64,000 nt of DNA from Bacillus nitratireducens (GTDB lineage: Bacteria; Bacillota; Bacilli; Bacillales; Bacillaceae_G). This document shows, in pieces, positions 1 through 8,465 of the stretch (positions are counted from its first letter, which is position 1; each line of letters starts with the position of its first letter). Made by a program: the position numbers and the translations under genes. The notes under the pieces are model-generated. The model was not told the DNA's origin. It did no database searches and was given only the letters and a program-made list of their open reading frames with translations. The stretch spans positions 1-64,000 of the forward strand of contig NZ_MAOC01000077.1 in the NCBI RefSeq assembly GCF_001884135.1, written 5' to 3'.

Positions 1-48
1 ATTTTTTCTTGTAACGTGTAACATAATGAAAAAGAAAGGTGGATACAT

Positions 49-222
49 ATGGACGAAAAACAAAAGAAACAATCATTTGATGAAGAATTCGCCCCTGAAA
101 TTTCACCTGGATATCGGCAAGATGTACATAAGCCACCTAAATATAAAAACACTTCTTTTTTAATGGGCATTACCATTTTTGCTGCTGTGTTACTCGTACT
201 CATCATTTTCGTTTATTTTTAA
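49..222 (+). CDS. Small single-pass membrane protein (57 aa), unknown function
   Basis: The ATG at 49 follows an AAAGGTGG ribosome binding site. The 57-residue product has a charged N-terminal half (many Lys, Asp, Glu and Pro) and one hydrophobic segment from about residue 38 to the C-terminus, so it is probably a tail-anchored membrane protein with the charged part in the cytoplasm. The next small gene starts 18 bases downstream behind its own ribosome binding site, and the two share a terminator, so they form a short operon that may begin before the window. I do not recognise the family. Confidence 0.7.
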   Translation: MDEKQKKQSFDEEFAPEISPGYRQDVHKPPKYKNTSFLMGITIFAAVLLVLIIFVYF

Positions 223-240
223 TGGAAGGCGGTCTATTAT

Positions 241-390
241 ATGAAGAAACAAGATTCTAATCGTTCAAAAAGAACTGTTAAAACAGAAAAAGGATATGCA
301 GGGGATTCTGTTCATACACTTAAACAAGTTGAGCAAGGAAACTTATACATTGCTCAAAAAGAACTTGGGCAACAGAATGAAAATCTTTAA
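241..390 (+). CDS. Small hydrophilic protein (49 aa), unknown function
   Basis: ATG at 241 is preceded by GGAAGGCGG. The 49-residue product is very hydrophilic, Lys/Gln/Asn-rich, has no membrane segment and looks partly disordered at its N-terminus with a short amphipathic C-terminal part. It sits just upstream of a clear intrinsic terminator and is co-oriented with the small membrane protein before it. Its composition recalls small spore-associated proteins of bacilli, but that is only an impression; no family motif was recognised. Confidence 0.65.
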   Translation: MKKQDSNRSKRTVKTEKGYAGDSVHTLKQVEQGNLYIAQKELGQQNENL

Positions 391-393
391 AGT

Positions 394-417
394 CCCTCTT
401 CTACTAGAGGGTTTTTT
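394..417 (+). terminator. Intrinsic terminator of the two-gene small-protein unit
   Basis: A six-base-pair stem CCCTCT/AGAGGG with a six-base loop is followed by TTTTTT, four bases after the stop codon of the preceding gene. Confidence 0.8.
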
Positions 418-479
418 ATTGTACATACTGCTTGTGCTCCAACACCATAAATATATTATTAACCTTTACAATTTTCATA

Positions 480-920
480 TCATAATTTCATTTCACTTCT
501 CTTACCATTTTCAGTATCAGCAACGTACGCTACAGCATGATAGCGAAAACTCTCATCCGTCATTTCACGTATCTCCTCGTTTGTAAATTTACACTCTAAA
601 TTCCGAAAACGATTTGGATAATAATTTTTCATTAATTGTTCATGCCCTCTATTTATAAATAGCTCTTCGCTTTTTATCTTCACATCTTCTTTATTATCAA
701 ACTCAAACACTGATAGTTGCGCTGTCACAAAGTGTTCTCCTATCATTTTCACTTCTTTATCAGTTAAAATTTCTATACCCTTGTTCTTTATTTCCTGATT
801 TAACTCGTACTGATCTATCGGTTTAAAGGTAGCAAAAACTGTCTCTTTATATGACCAAAACAAACCAAAAGCGATACATATAGAAATGATTAACATTCTT
901 TTCTTCGTAATACACACCAA
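480..920 (-). CDS. Exported or membrane-anchored hypothetical protein (about 146 aa)
   Basis: The product has a short basic N-terminus followed by a hydrophobic stretch (about residues 9-24), consistent with a signal sequence or N-terminal anchor, and then a charged domain rich in Glu and Lys with no motif I recognise. The start is uncertain. The longest frame opens with TTG at 920 directly abutting an AAGGAAGG ribosome binding site, a GTG follows, and the first ATG lies eight codons in. The gene stands alone between convergent and divergent neighbours. Confidence 0.6.
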   Translation of the reverse strand: MVCITKKRMLIISICIAFGLFWSYKETVFATFKPIDQYELNQEIKNKGIEILTDKEVKMIGEHFVTAQLSVFEFDNKEDVKIKSEELFINRGHEQLMKNYYPNRFRNLECKFTNEEIREMTDESFRYHAVAYVADTENGKRSEMKL

Positions 921-1019
921 CCTTCCTTCAAATTACAATTATAGATCACCACAAAGAAAGAAGATTCTGATATTATAAAGTGGAATAATTTAACTTTCAA
1001 TTAGAAATGAGGAGTGACT

Positions 1020-1928
1020 ATGAATTATTACAAGCAATATATAAAACAAGCCCTGCCTGACCTTTCTATACATTCATATAAGCAAAATGAAGAAGGCTGG
1101 GATAATATAGCGGTTATTATAAATGACGATCTACTCTTTCGTTTCCCGCGAAGACTTGAATATGCAAACCGAATTCCGTTAGAAAAAGAACTATGCACCA
1201 TTATTTCTCATTCATTACAAAGAATCGAAATTCCTAAGTATCACCTATTGTATAAGAATGATTGTGATACTGTTCCATTTTGTAGCTATTATCCTCTCAT
1301 TCATGGTAAACCGTTAAAAACTGAAATAGTTGCCAAGTTAGAGAAAAAAGAACTTGAAGTAATTATTACACAGTTAGCCACTTTCCTTGCGACTTTACAT
1401 AGTATTCCTTTAAAACGTGTTGAAACGCTGGGATTCCCTATCGAAAAAACACTTACCTACTGGAAAGAGCTACAAACAAAATTAAATCAATATCTTACTA
1501 ACAGTTTTACTTCATTACAGAAATCAGCGTTAAATTGTTTATTCGAAAACTTCTTTGCCGATATAGCTAAATCTACCTTTCAAAATACAATCATTCACGC
1601 TGACTTTACACATCATCACATCTTATTTGACAGCCGAAACAAAACCATTTCAGGAGTTATCGATTTCGGTGATGCTCAAATTGGCGATCCTGCTTTTGAT
1701 TTTGCTGGACTATATTATGATTTCGGACGTGAATTTACTACATCTGTATACGAACAATACAGTACACTTAGTTCTCATCCTGATCCATTACTCATTCACC
1801 GCGTCACTAGTTTTTATCAATACAGCCCTTTACTACATAACCTTATTTATAACATTGAGACAAATAACGAAATAGAATTAAATGCGAGTGTAAAACAACT
1901 GAAAGCGATATTACAGGGCCGAGATTAA
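1020..1928 (+). CDS. Aminoglycoside phosphotransferase (APH)-family kinase
   Basis: This 302-residue protein has the APH/choline kinase fold signature. The catalytic loop is HADFTHHHILFD (about residues 193-204) with the catalytic Asp at 195 and His in place of the usual Asn five residues later, as seen in APH(2'')-type enzymes. The metal-binding DFG is at 215-217, followed by the GDPAFDFAGL helix. Such enzymes phosphorylate small hydroxylated substrates with ATP or GTP; the actual substrate is unknown and resistance should not be assumed. I chose ATG at 1020, five bases after GAGGAG, over an in-frame GTG at 1014 that overlaps the ribosome binding site. Its stop overlaps that of the convergent gene by three bases. 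Confidence 0.85.
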   Translation: MNYYKQYIKQALPDLSIHSYKQNEEGWDNIAVIINDDLLFRFPRRLEYANRIPLEKELCTIISHSLQRIEIPKYHLLYKNDCDTVPFCSYYPLIHGKPLKTEIVAKLEKKELEVIITQLATFLATLHSIPLKRVETLGFPIEKTLTYWKELQTKLNQYLTNSFTSLQKSALNCLFENFFADIAKSTFQNTIIHADFTHHHILFDSRNKTISGVIDFGDAQIGDPAFDFAGLYYDFGREFTTSVYEQYSTLSSHPDPLLIHRVTSFYQYSPLLHNLIYNIETNNEIELNASVKQLKAILQGRD

Positions 1929-2086
1929 ATTCTCTCCCTATATTCTTTCTCCTCATACATCATTAACTTTTTATCCATTTCAACAATGACTTTATACAAT
2001 TGAAACGCTTGTAAAATTTGCAGTTGAATCCCAAAAGGAGCATTCTGTTCTTTTAACCATTGAAATACTTTCGTTTCATCTTTCAT
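1925..2086 (-). CDS. Small charged protein (53 aa), unknown function
   Basis: ATG at 2086 is preceded at good distance by GGGAGG. The 53-residue product is predicted to be largely alpha-helical, begins MKDETKVFQWLKEQ and ends with a highly charged Glu/Lys/Arg tail. The frame is convergent with the APH-like kinase gene and the two stop codons interlock (1925-1927 here, 1926-1928 there). No family was recognised. The strong ribosome binding site supports it as a real gene. Confidence 0.6.
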   Translation of the reverse strand: MKDETKVFQWLKEQNAPFGIQLQILQAFQLYKVIVEMDKKLMMYEEKEYRERI

Positions 2087-2149
2087 TGATTATTCCTCCC
2101 TTTATTAATCTGCTACAAATATACGGTAAATGATGAAAAGCTTTTCATG

Positions 2150-2183
2150 TCAATAACAAACAAGGATGCAAATTTGCATCCTT
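2150..2183 (-). terminator. Terminator of the Fur-controlled flavodoxin operon
   Basis: A 22-base perfect palindrome (AAGGATGCAAA/TTTGCATCCTT, 2162-2183) touches the stop codon of the upstream minus-strand gene and is followed on the minus strand by a T-rich run. Confidence 0.65.
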
Positions 2184-2956
2184 TAATGTACGATATTTTT
2201 CTTCTGCTTCGCTTCTTTCTTTACTTCTTCCCTTTGGCATTCACTACGAAACGCACAACTCATACACTCAGAACGAAAATGACGCTCTGTATAGTGCTCA
2301 GGTTGCTGCAACATTTCTTTCATTCTAGATAAATCAGCCATTCCAGTTATAATATCTTCCTGTTTTGGAATGTACTCATACTTAGTTCCTTCTATTAAAT
2401 TAATAACTTCAATTTTTCCTGGAAGAATGCCGAAAGCTTTATAGCTGAATACTGTCATTAACTTTTGACAAAGAGCAAGCATTTCCTCATCCGCATCGAC
2501 AACATACTTTTTAATTACAAACGACTCAGTACTCCACTCACCAACTTCTAATGTCAATGACATGTGGACACCTAACTCTTCCATATATGTTTGAAATTTT
2601 TCATATAAAAATAACGGCGGTGTCTGACTATCATCTCTTTCAACAAACTGTAATAAGTGATCCGTTAACTTCGCTAACACAATATAATACTCCGTCTTTG
2701 AAGCAAACATATTAATCCTTACCTTTTTCCAATACTTTTCTATTAATATTAAAAGTACGATTTTCGTTTGTTGGCCCGCAGGTAGTGTGTAATATTCATT
2801 AATAATTCGATTCACAATCATTTGTGCGATTTGTTGCCATTCAAATGAAGAAGGTTCTCTTCTTTTTATATGACGGAAATAAAATTTATGCGGACAACGC
2901 ATAAAATCATACAAATGATAATCTGTCATCGTTTTGATTGCGATTTTCTCATGCAC
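2183..2956 (-). CDS. PD-(D/E)XK / Cas4-AddB-like protein with four-Cys motif
   Basis: The N-terminus (YHLYDFMRCPHKFYFRH, about residues 13-29) resembles the CP-x2-F/Y-x2 entry of AddB/Cas4-type nucleases, and the C-terminus carries CMSCAFRSEC (about 231-240). One Cys plus three gives the layout that binds a 4Fe-4S cluster in those families. I could not identify a convincing D...(D/E)xK catalytic core in the middle, so nuclease activity is doubtful. The start is GTG at 2956, eleven bases after GGGAG. It lies 24 bases downstream of the flavodoxin gene on the same strand, without a terminator between, so it belongs to the Fur-controlled operon. Family call by pattern only. Confidence 0.55.
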   Translation of the reverse strand: MHEKIAIKTMTDYHLYDFMRCPHKFYFRHIKRREPSSFEWQQIAQMIVNRIINEYYTLPAGQQTKIVLLILIEKYWKKVRINMFASKTEYYIVLAKLTDHLLQFVERDDSQTPPLFLYEKFQTYMEELGVHMSLTLEVGEWSTESFVIKKYVVDADEEMLALCQKLMTVFSYKAFGILPGKIEVINLIEGTKYEYIPKQEDIITGMADLSRMKEMLQQPEHYTERHFRSECMSCAFRSECQREEVKKEAKQKKNIVH

Positions 2957-2980
2957 TTGCTCTTCATCTCCCTTCTGCCA

Positions 2981-3427
2981 TTAAGAAAGGTGTTTTACAA
3001 ATTCAGCTCCAAACTGTAAACATTTTTCTACATCTTCATCTTCTGGCGTTAATTCTACTTTTAGTCCTTCTAACACAACTGCAGCTCCGCGCTCTTGTAG
3101 CTTTTCTATTAAAATGTCAACCGCCACGCCGTATTTCGGATAAGCCGAATCACATGACCCGAATACTGCGGCTTTTTTCCCATTTAAATCAATAGAATCC
3201 ATTGCGTCATAAAAATCTAAGAAATCATCAGGAAGGTCACCATCTCCCCAAGTATAAGCACCTAAAATAATTCCATCATACTGTTCTAGTATAGAAGCTT
3301 CTGGTGAATCCATAATATCGATAACTTCAATTTCATTTTCTGTTTCACGAATTGCACCCGCAATATGATCAGCCATTTCCTCTGTATTTCCACTCATACT
3401 TGCAAAAATCATTACTAACTTACTCAA
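2981..3427 (-). CDS. Flavodoxin
   Basis: This 148-residue protein is a short-chain flavodoxin. Residues 10-16 (SMSGNTE) form the FMN phosphate loop, and the YTWGDGDLP loop near residue 60 packs on the isoalloxazine ring. Flavodoxins replace ferredoxin as electron carriers when iron is scarce, as with B. subtilis YkuN/YkuP. The start is TTG at 3427, seven bases after AGGAGAG; the longer upstream reading is unlikely because it would run into the ribosome binding site. It overlaps the end of a small upstream gene, and two Fur-box-like palindromes precede the unit, so iron repression is inferred. Confidence 0.88.
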   Translation of the reverse strand: MSKLVMIFASMSGNTEEMADHIAGAIRETENEIEVIDIMDSPEASILEQYDGIILGAYTWGDGDLPDDFLDFYDAMDSIDLNGKKAAVFGSCDSAYPKYGVAVDILIEKLQERGAAVVLEGLKVELTPEDEDVEKCLQFGAEFVKHLS

Positions 3428-3596
3428 CTGAATCTCTCCTTTTACCTTGTATCTCTTTTTCTGTTGGAAGCGGACTCTTCTCATCTACATATTCAGAACG
3501 AATTACATTTCGTTGCCATTCCATATGCTGATCAACATCTTTATTTTTATCTTTTAATCCCCTCCGCAGAAGGTGAAATTTTTTTCTCATTAACAT
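3420..3596 (-). CDS. Small basic protein (58 aa) leading the Fur-controlled operon
   Basis: A 58-codon frame starts at ATG 3596 (or ATG 3590) behind GGGATGAG and ends at 3420, overlapping the TTG start of flavodoxin, so the two are probably translationally coupled. The product begins MLMRKKFHLLRRGLKDKNKD and is strongly basic at its N-terminus and mixed-charge after that. It has the size and position of the Fur-regulated small basic proteins of bacilli (Fbp type), but I see no clear sequence match, so that link is only contextual. It is the first gene after the Fur boxes. Confidence 0.55.
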   Translation of the reverse strand: MLMRKKFHLLRRGLKDKNKDVDQHMEWQRNVIRSEYVDEKSPLPTEKEIQGKRRDSVE

Positions 3597-3612
3597 GTCT
3601 CATCCATCCTAT

Positions 3613-3672
3613 TGATAATAATTATCAATTTCAACTACCCTTAGATTAATTGACAGTGATTATCAATGTCAA
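3613..3672 (-). promoter_or_regulatory. Promoter with two Fur boxes for the flavodoxin operon
   Basis: TGATAATAATTATCA at 3613-3627 is a perfect 7-1-7 Bacillus Fur box. A second, TGACAGTGATTATCA at 3651-3665, matches in one half. Reading the minus strand, a -35 TTGACA (3667-3672), a 17-base spacer and a -10 TTAATC (3644-3649) place the second box inside the core promoter and the first just downstream, a good arrangement for iron-dependent repression. Confidence 0.8.
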
Positions 3673-3780
3673 TAACTATTTTAAAAAAAATGATGAAAAT
3701 GTACAAGCTTGTCCGTTAGCTATTCATATACTATAAATGAGCATAGTTCTTTCTCAGCCCTCTCTGACGGAAAGAAATAA

Positions 3781-3809
3781 AAGCAACTGCGATAGAGCGC
3801 AGTTGCCTT
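3781..3809 (-). terminator. Bidirectional-looking terminator after the M20 amidohydrolase gene
   Basis: Stem GCAACTGCG/CGCAGTTGC (3783-3791 and 3798-3806) with a six-base loop lies 17 bases beyond the stop codon. On the minus strand it is followed by TTTTATTTC; a T run also exists on the plus strand. Confidence 0.75.
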
Positions 3810-3822
3810 TTTTTATACTTTT

Positions 3823-4992
3823 CTATGATTTTAGTAGTCTTATCGCTGTCTCTAAAAATAATTCCACTCCATAAATTAAAGCTGATTCATCTACATCAAA
3901 TTTCGGATGATGATGCGGATAACAAGTATCTACCTTTTCATTCCCCGTCCCCAATTTAATGAAGCAACCCGGTGCCTTTCTTAAATATGCTGAAAAATCT
4001 TCTCCTCCCATAGAAGGTTCAAGCTTCACAACACGCTCATTCCCAAACAAATATAGTGCACTTTCTTCTACTACTTTCGTAATATATTCATCATTAATAA
4101 CCGGATCATATCCGTATCGATACGTATATGTATACTTTCCTCCATGTGCCTTTGTAATTCCTTTCACGATTTGCTCAATTTTCTCTTCTGCTTCTATTCT
4201 TAACGCTTGATTAAAAGAACGCACAGTTCCCATTAAAGTTGCTGCATTAGGAATAATATTATCAGCCATTCCCCCATGAAACTGCGTAACTGAAACAACT
4301 CTTTGCATGAAAGCACTTGTATTTCTTGATACGATATGTTGTAAATTTGTAATAATCTGCGCTCCGATAGCAATAGGATCTATCGTTTCTTCTGGCCTCG
4401 CCGCATGCCCTCCTTTCCCTTGAATTTCAACTGTAAATACGTCTGGTGCCGCCATCATCGGCCCATACGCAATTCCGATTTTCCCGCTCTCGAGTCCTGA
4501 CATAACATGTAAACCTATTACATAATCAACACCATCCATCACACCTGCCTCAACCATTTCTTGTCCCCCGCCGGGATACACCTCTTCTGCATGCTGAAAG
4601 AAGAGACGAATCTCACCTACAAAACCTTCCTTTATATTTGATAGCACCTCTGCTGTACTTAACAAAATAGCTGCATGAGCATCATGTCCACATGCATGCA
4701 TCATTCCTTTATTCACAGACGTATAAGATTTTCTTGTCTCCTCTTGAATTGGTAAAGCATCTATATCAGCTCGAATCGCAACTACCTTCCCTTGTCCCGT
4801 CCCTCTTTTAATTGCTAGTACACTATATTCCGTCGGTCTCGTTACTTCTAAAGAAGAAAATGAGCATAATGTTTCATATATAAATTGTGAAGTTTCTTTT
4901 TCATGAAATGATAATTCCGGATATTTATGAAAATGCTGTCTCCATTTAATAATGTTTTCTTCTGAAATAAGATCCTTCCACATCCTCTTCAT
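3823..4992 (-). CDS. M20 family amidohydrolase (N-acyl-amino-acid deacylase type)
   Basis: This 389-residue metallopeptidase-fold protein has the M20D signatures: HACGHDAHA (about 99-107, Cys and His metal ligands), the catalytic or ligand HAEEVYPGGG near 134-143, a His at about 162 (GLHV), and a C-terminal GGEDFSAYL motif. The central part is the dimerisation domain. Enzymes of this group remove acyl groups from amino acids or amino-acid conjugates, or act as carboxypeptidases; the exact substrate cannot be read from sequence. Start ATG at 4992 lies eight bases after AGGAGG. It is a single-gene unit with its own terminator. Confidence 0.85.
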   Translation of the reverse strand: MKRMWKDLISEENIIKWRQHFHKYPELSFHEKETSQFIYETLCSFSSLEVTRPTEYSVLAIKRGTGQGKVVAIRADIDALPIQEETRKSYTSVNKGMMHACGHDAHAAILLSTAEVLSNIKEGFVGEIRLFFQHAEEVYPGGGQEMVEAGVMDGVDYVIGLHVMSGLESGKIGIAYGPMMAAPDVFTVEIQGKGGHAARPEETIDPIAIGAQIITNLQHIVSRNTSAFMQRVVSVTQFHGGMADNIIPNAATLMGTVRSFNQALRIEAEEKIEQIVKGITKAHGGKYTYTYRYGYDPVINDEYITKVVEESALYLFGNERVVKLEPSMGGEDFSAYLRKAPGCFIKLGTGNEKVDTCYPHHHPKFDVDESALIYGVELFLETAIRLLKS

Positions 4993-5321
4993 CAGAAATT
5001 CCTCCTCTTATGAAACTTTAACAATTCATGCATTAACTATGAAGAAACTCAAACAAATATTACATTTCTATACATTCTCCCAGACCACTTTTATACATTC
5101 ACACAATCCACTTCCTATTTACATGTCAAACTCGTTACAAATTCATGCTGAATGTAATATAATTGCTAAGTTAGGGATTTTCTTTTTTAGTATTTAGTGC
5201 TAATATCAGAAAAGAGCCTTTTGTCTTATTTTTACCTAAAATGTGGAATTTTGTTTTTTTCACAATAATGTAGGACATGATACCTACAAAGAGCTATTAT
5301 TTCATTAAGAGAGGGAAAGAC
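4993..5321. other. Divergent intergenic region upstream of dlt
   Basis: It holds the promoter of the M20 gene on the minus strand and that of the dlt operon on the plus strand. I see a possible dlt core promoter, TTACAA (5135-5140), 17-base spacer, TATAAT (5158-5163), which would give a leader of about 150 bases. The -35 is poor. No hairpin of note was seen. Confidence 0.4.
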
Positions 5322-5468
5322 ATGGAAAGATTAAAAGAGATATGGTCTCGACCACTCACACAATGGGTTGCAAAGACGGTTTATTACCTTGCAATTTTAT
5401 TTGCATTACTTTGGTTGTATGGATTCCATGATACAAACACAAGTACATTTATTTACAATGAATTCTAG
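5322..5468 (+). CDS. dltX: DltX, small membrane protein of teichoic acid D-alanylation
   Basis: The 48-residue product has one transmembrane helix (about residues 17-36) and the conserved C-terminal sequence ending STFIYNEF typical of DltX. In characterised systems DltX is a membrane peptide whose C-terminal motif takes part in passing D-alanine from DltC to teichoic acid with DltB and DltD. I chose ATG 5322, which gives the canonical length, over an in-frame ATG at 5277. The preceding GAGAGGG serves as ribosome binding site. dltA follows 12 bases downstream. Confidence 0.92.
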   Translation: MERLKEIWSRPLTQWVAKTVYYLAILFALLWLYGFHDTNTSTFIYNEF

Positions 5469-5480
5469 GGTGGGAACGTT

Positions 5481-6995
5481 ATGAAGTTATTAGAACAAAT
5501 TGAAAAGTGGGCTGCAGAAACGCCTGATCAAACCGCTTTTGTTTGGCGAGATGCGAAAATTACGTACAAACAATTAAAGGAAGATTCTGATGCGTTAGCA
5601 CATTGGATTTCTTCTGAGTATCCAGATGATCGTTCACCAATCATGGTGTATGGACATATGCAACCTGAAATGATTATTAACTTTTTAGGATGTGTAAAAG
5701 CTGGACATGCTTACATTCCTGTAGATTTATCTATCCCAGCTGATCGTGTACAACGTATCGCTGAAAATTCTGGTGCGAAATTACTTTTATCAGGAACAGC
5801 AGTAACTGTAACTGATTTACCAGTTCGCATCGTAAGTGAAGACAACTTAAAAGATATTTTCTTTACTCATAAAGGGAACATTCCAAATCCTGAACATGCG
5901 GTAAAAGGTGATGAGAACTTCTACATTATTTACACATCAGGAAGTACAGGTAATCCGAAAGGGGTTCAGATTACTTATAACTGCCTTGTTAGCTTTACAA
6001 AATGGGCTGTAGAAGATTTCAACTTACAAACAGGGCAAGTATTCTTAAACCAAGCACCTTTCTCATTCGATTTATCTGTAATGGATATTTACCCATCATT
6101 AGTAACAGGTGGTACACTTTGGGCAATCGATAAAGATATGATTGCACGTCCAAAAGACTTGTTTGCTTCTTTAGAGCAATCGGATATACAAGTATGGACT
6201 TCGACACCATCTTTCGCAGAAATGTGTTTAATGGAAGCATCTTTCTCTGAGAGTATGCTACCAAACATGAAAACATTCTTATTCTGCGGTGAAGTATTAC
6301 CGAATGAAGTGGCTAGAAAATTAATTGAGCGTTTCCCGAAAGCTACAATTATGAATACGTATGGTCCAACAGAAGCTACTGTCGCTGTAACAGGTATTCA
6401 CGTTACAGAAGAAGTGCTTGATCAATACAAATCACTTCCAGTTGGCTACTGTAAATCAGACTGTCGCCTTCTTATTATGAAAGAAGGTGGCACGATTGCA
6501 CCTGATGGTGAAAAAGGTGAAATCGTAATTGTCGGTCCAAGCGTAAGCGTTGGATATTTAGGAAGCCCTGAATTAACAGAAAAAGCATTTACTATTATTG
6601 ACGGTGAGCGCGCCTATAAAACAGGCGATGCTGGCTATGTTGAAAATGGTCTTCTATTCTATAATGGTCGTCTTGATTTCCAAATTAAGCTTCATGGTTA
6701 TCGAATGGAATTAGAAGAAATTGAGCATCATCTTCGTGCGTGTTCTTACGTAGAAGGAGCAGTTATTGTTCCAATTAAAAAAGGTGAAAAATACGATTAT
6801 TTATTAGCGGTTGTTGTTCCTGGTGAGCATTCATTTGAAAAAGAATTCAAATTAACATCTGCAATCAAAAAAGAACTCAATGAGCGTTTACCAAACTACA
6901 TGATTCCACGTAAATTCATGTATCAATCTTCTATTCCAATGACACCAAATGGAAAGGTAGATCGCAAAAAATTATTGAGTGAGGTTACAGCATGA
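5481..6995 (+). CDS. dltA: D-alanine--D-alanyl carrier protein ligase DltA
   Basis: This 504-residue adenylation-domain enzyme activates D-alanine with ATP and loads it onto the phosphopantetheine arm of DltC in the cytoplasm. Visible motifs are the phosphate-binding [11 protein letters not shown] (about residue 153), NTYGPTEAT near 295, the YKTGD motif near 380 and the C-terminal catalytic Lys in NGKVDRKK. The length is that of characterised DltA proteins. It lies in the dltXABCD operon; its stop overlaps the ATG of dltB by four bases, suggesting coupled translation. D-alanylation lowers wall negative charge and protects against cationic peptides. Confidence 0.97.
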   Translation: MKLLEQIEKWAAETPDQTAFVWRDAKITYKQLKEDSDALAHWISSEYPDDRSPIMVYGHMQPEMIINFLGCVKAGHAYIPVDLSIPADRVQRIAENSGAKLLLSGTAVTVTDLPVRIVSEDNLKDIFFTHKGNIPNPEHAVKGDENFYIIYTSGSTGNPKGVQITYNCLVSFTKWAVEDFNLQTGQVFLNQAPFSFDLSVMDIYPSLVTGGTLWAIDKDMIARPKDLFASLEQSDIQVWTSTPSFAEMCLMEASFSESMLPNMKTFLFCGEVLPNEVARKLIERFPKATIMNTYGPTEATVAVTGIHVTEEVLDQYKSLPVGYCKSDCRLLIMKEGGTIAPDGEKGEIVIVGPSVSVGYLGSPELTEKAFTIIDGERAYKTGDAGYVENGLLFYNGRLDFQIKLHGYRMELEEIEHHLRACSYVEGAVIVPIKKGEKYDYLLAVVVPGEHSFEKEFKLTSAIKKELNERLPNYMIPRKFMYQSSIPMTPNGKVDRKKLLSEVTA

Positions 6996-8158
6996 CCGCG
7001 TATGGATCATTTTATTTTTTCGCTATAGTGGGCATTTTATTAATACCTACTATCATAGCTGGATTAAAAGGTAAAATGTTGCGTAAATATAATGCCTTTT
7101 TAACATTATTAATGCTTGTTATTATCTTCTCTGATAAACCAAAGCAAGCAATAATGTTAGCCGCATTTATTATTTGGCAATATGCCCTTATTAAAGGCTA
7201 TTTATTATTAAGAAAACAAAATAATAGTACATCTAGGTTTTATATAGCTGTTATTTTATCGATTTTACCGCTTATTTTGGCAAAAGTCGCACCGTTTGTA
7301 CCTGAGCTAAAGTTTGTCGTATTTTTAGGAATGTCCTATGTAACATTTAGAGCAGTACAAATGGTATTTGAAGTTCGTGATAATTTAATTAAAGAGCTTT
7401 CCTTCTTTAATTTTTGGGAATTCGTTTTATTCTTCCCGGCTATCTCAACAGGACCTATCGATCGTTACCGCAGATTCCAAAAAGATATTCAAAAGCCACC
7501 TAGTGCAGAAGAATATCAAAACTTACTATATACAGGGCTAAACCGTATTTTCCAAGGTTTCTTGTATAAATTTATTATTGCTTACTTAATAAAGCAATAT
7601 TTTATGGATCCGGCATTCGCTCAACAAGATACAATCCTATCAAATATGATTTACATGTATAGCTATAGCTTATATTTATTCTTTGACTTTGCTGGTTATA
7701 GCTCATTTGTAATTGGTGTAAGTTATATGATGGGAATTAAAACTCCAGAAAACTTTAATAAACCATTTATTAGTCGTAATATTAAAGACTTCTGGAACCG
7801 TTGGCACATGAGTTTATCATTCTGGTTCCGTGACTTTATTTACATGCGTTTCGTCTTTTTTGCAACGAAGAAAAAGCTAATTAAAAACCGTTACACAATT
7901 TCGTATATCGGTGCATTTTTAAACTTTTTCATCATGGGAATATGGCATATTACTGGTGAGCATGTGTATCAATACATTATTTATGGTCTTTATCACGCTG
8001 CCTTGTTTATCTTGTTCGATATTTTCGAACGAAAAAACAAGAAGCATAAGTTTTGGCCAAATAATAAATTTACGCATGTCCTTGCAATTGTAATTACGTT
8101 CCACGTTGTATGTTTCGGTTTCCTAATCTTCTCTGGACACCTTAACAGATACTTTTAA
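6992..8158 (+). CDS. dltB: D-alanyl transfer membrane protein DltB (MBOAT family)
   Basis: The 388-residue product is a polytopic membrane protein with about eleven hydrophobic segments. MBOAT features include the NFNKPF...[13 protein letters not shown] region (near residues 250-275) and the catalytic His in GIWHITG (about 318). DltB moves D-alanine from DltC across the membrane to the exterior acceptor. It overlaps dltA by four bases and precedes dltC after a 67-base gap. Confidence 0.97.
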   Translation: MTAYGSFYFFAIVGILLIPTIIAGLKGKMLRKYNAFLTLLMLVIIFSDKPKQAIMLAAFIIWQYALIKGYLLLRKQNNSTSRFYIAVILSILPLILAKVAPFVPELKFVVFLGMSYVTFRAVQMVFEVRDNLIKELSFFNFWEFVLFFPAISTGPIDRYRRFQKDIQKPPSAEEYQNLLYTGLNRIFQGFLYKFIIAYLIKQYFMDPAFAQQDTILSNMIYMYSYSLYLFFDFAGYSSFVIGVSYMMGIKTPENFNKPFISRNIKDFWNRWHMSLSFWFRDFIYMRFVFFATKKKLIKNRYTISYIGAFLNFFIMGIWHITGEHVYQYIIYGLYHAALFILFDIFERKNKKHKFWPNNKFTHVLAIVITFHVVCFGFLIFSGHLNRYF

Positions 8159-8225
8159 TGCACCCTTCTTATTCCATTAAGAAGTTGCACATATAATATA
8201 TTCGGATATAAAGGAGATTTTAAAA

Positions 8226-8465
8226 ATGGCAGAATTCAAAGAGCAAGTATTAGATATTTTAGAAGAAGTATGTGAAAACGATATTGTGAAAGAAAACTTA
8301 GATGTTCAATTATTCGAAGAAGGTATTCTTGATTCTTTCGCTGTAGTATCTTTATTAGTTGAATTCCAAGAGCGTTTAGATATTGAAGTGTCTATTTCTG
8401 ATTTTGACCGTGATGAGTGGGCTACACCAAATATGGTTATTAAGAAGTTGGAAGAAATCCGATGA
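8226..8465 (+). CDS. dltC: D-alanyl carrier protein DltC
   Basis: A 79-residue acyl-carrier-type protein. Ser37 in the LDSFAVV motif is the site for 4'-phosphopantetheine. DltA charges this arm with D-alanine and DltB takes it over. A good AAAGGAG ribosome binding site precedes ATG 8226. Its stop overlaps the dltD start by four bases. Confidence 0.97.

Noticed and set aside
2147-2332. 61-codon plus-strand frame
   Set aside because: Antisense to the Cys-motif nuclease-like gene and overlapping its terminator.
5277-5321. Longer start for DltX at 5277
   Set aside because: The 48-residue form from 5322 matches the conserved length and has a ribosome binding site.
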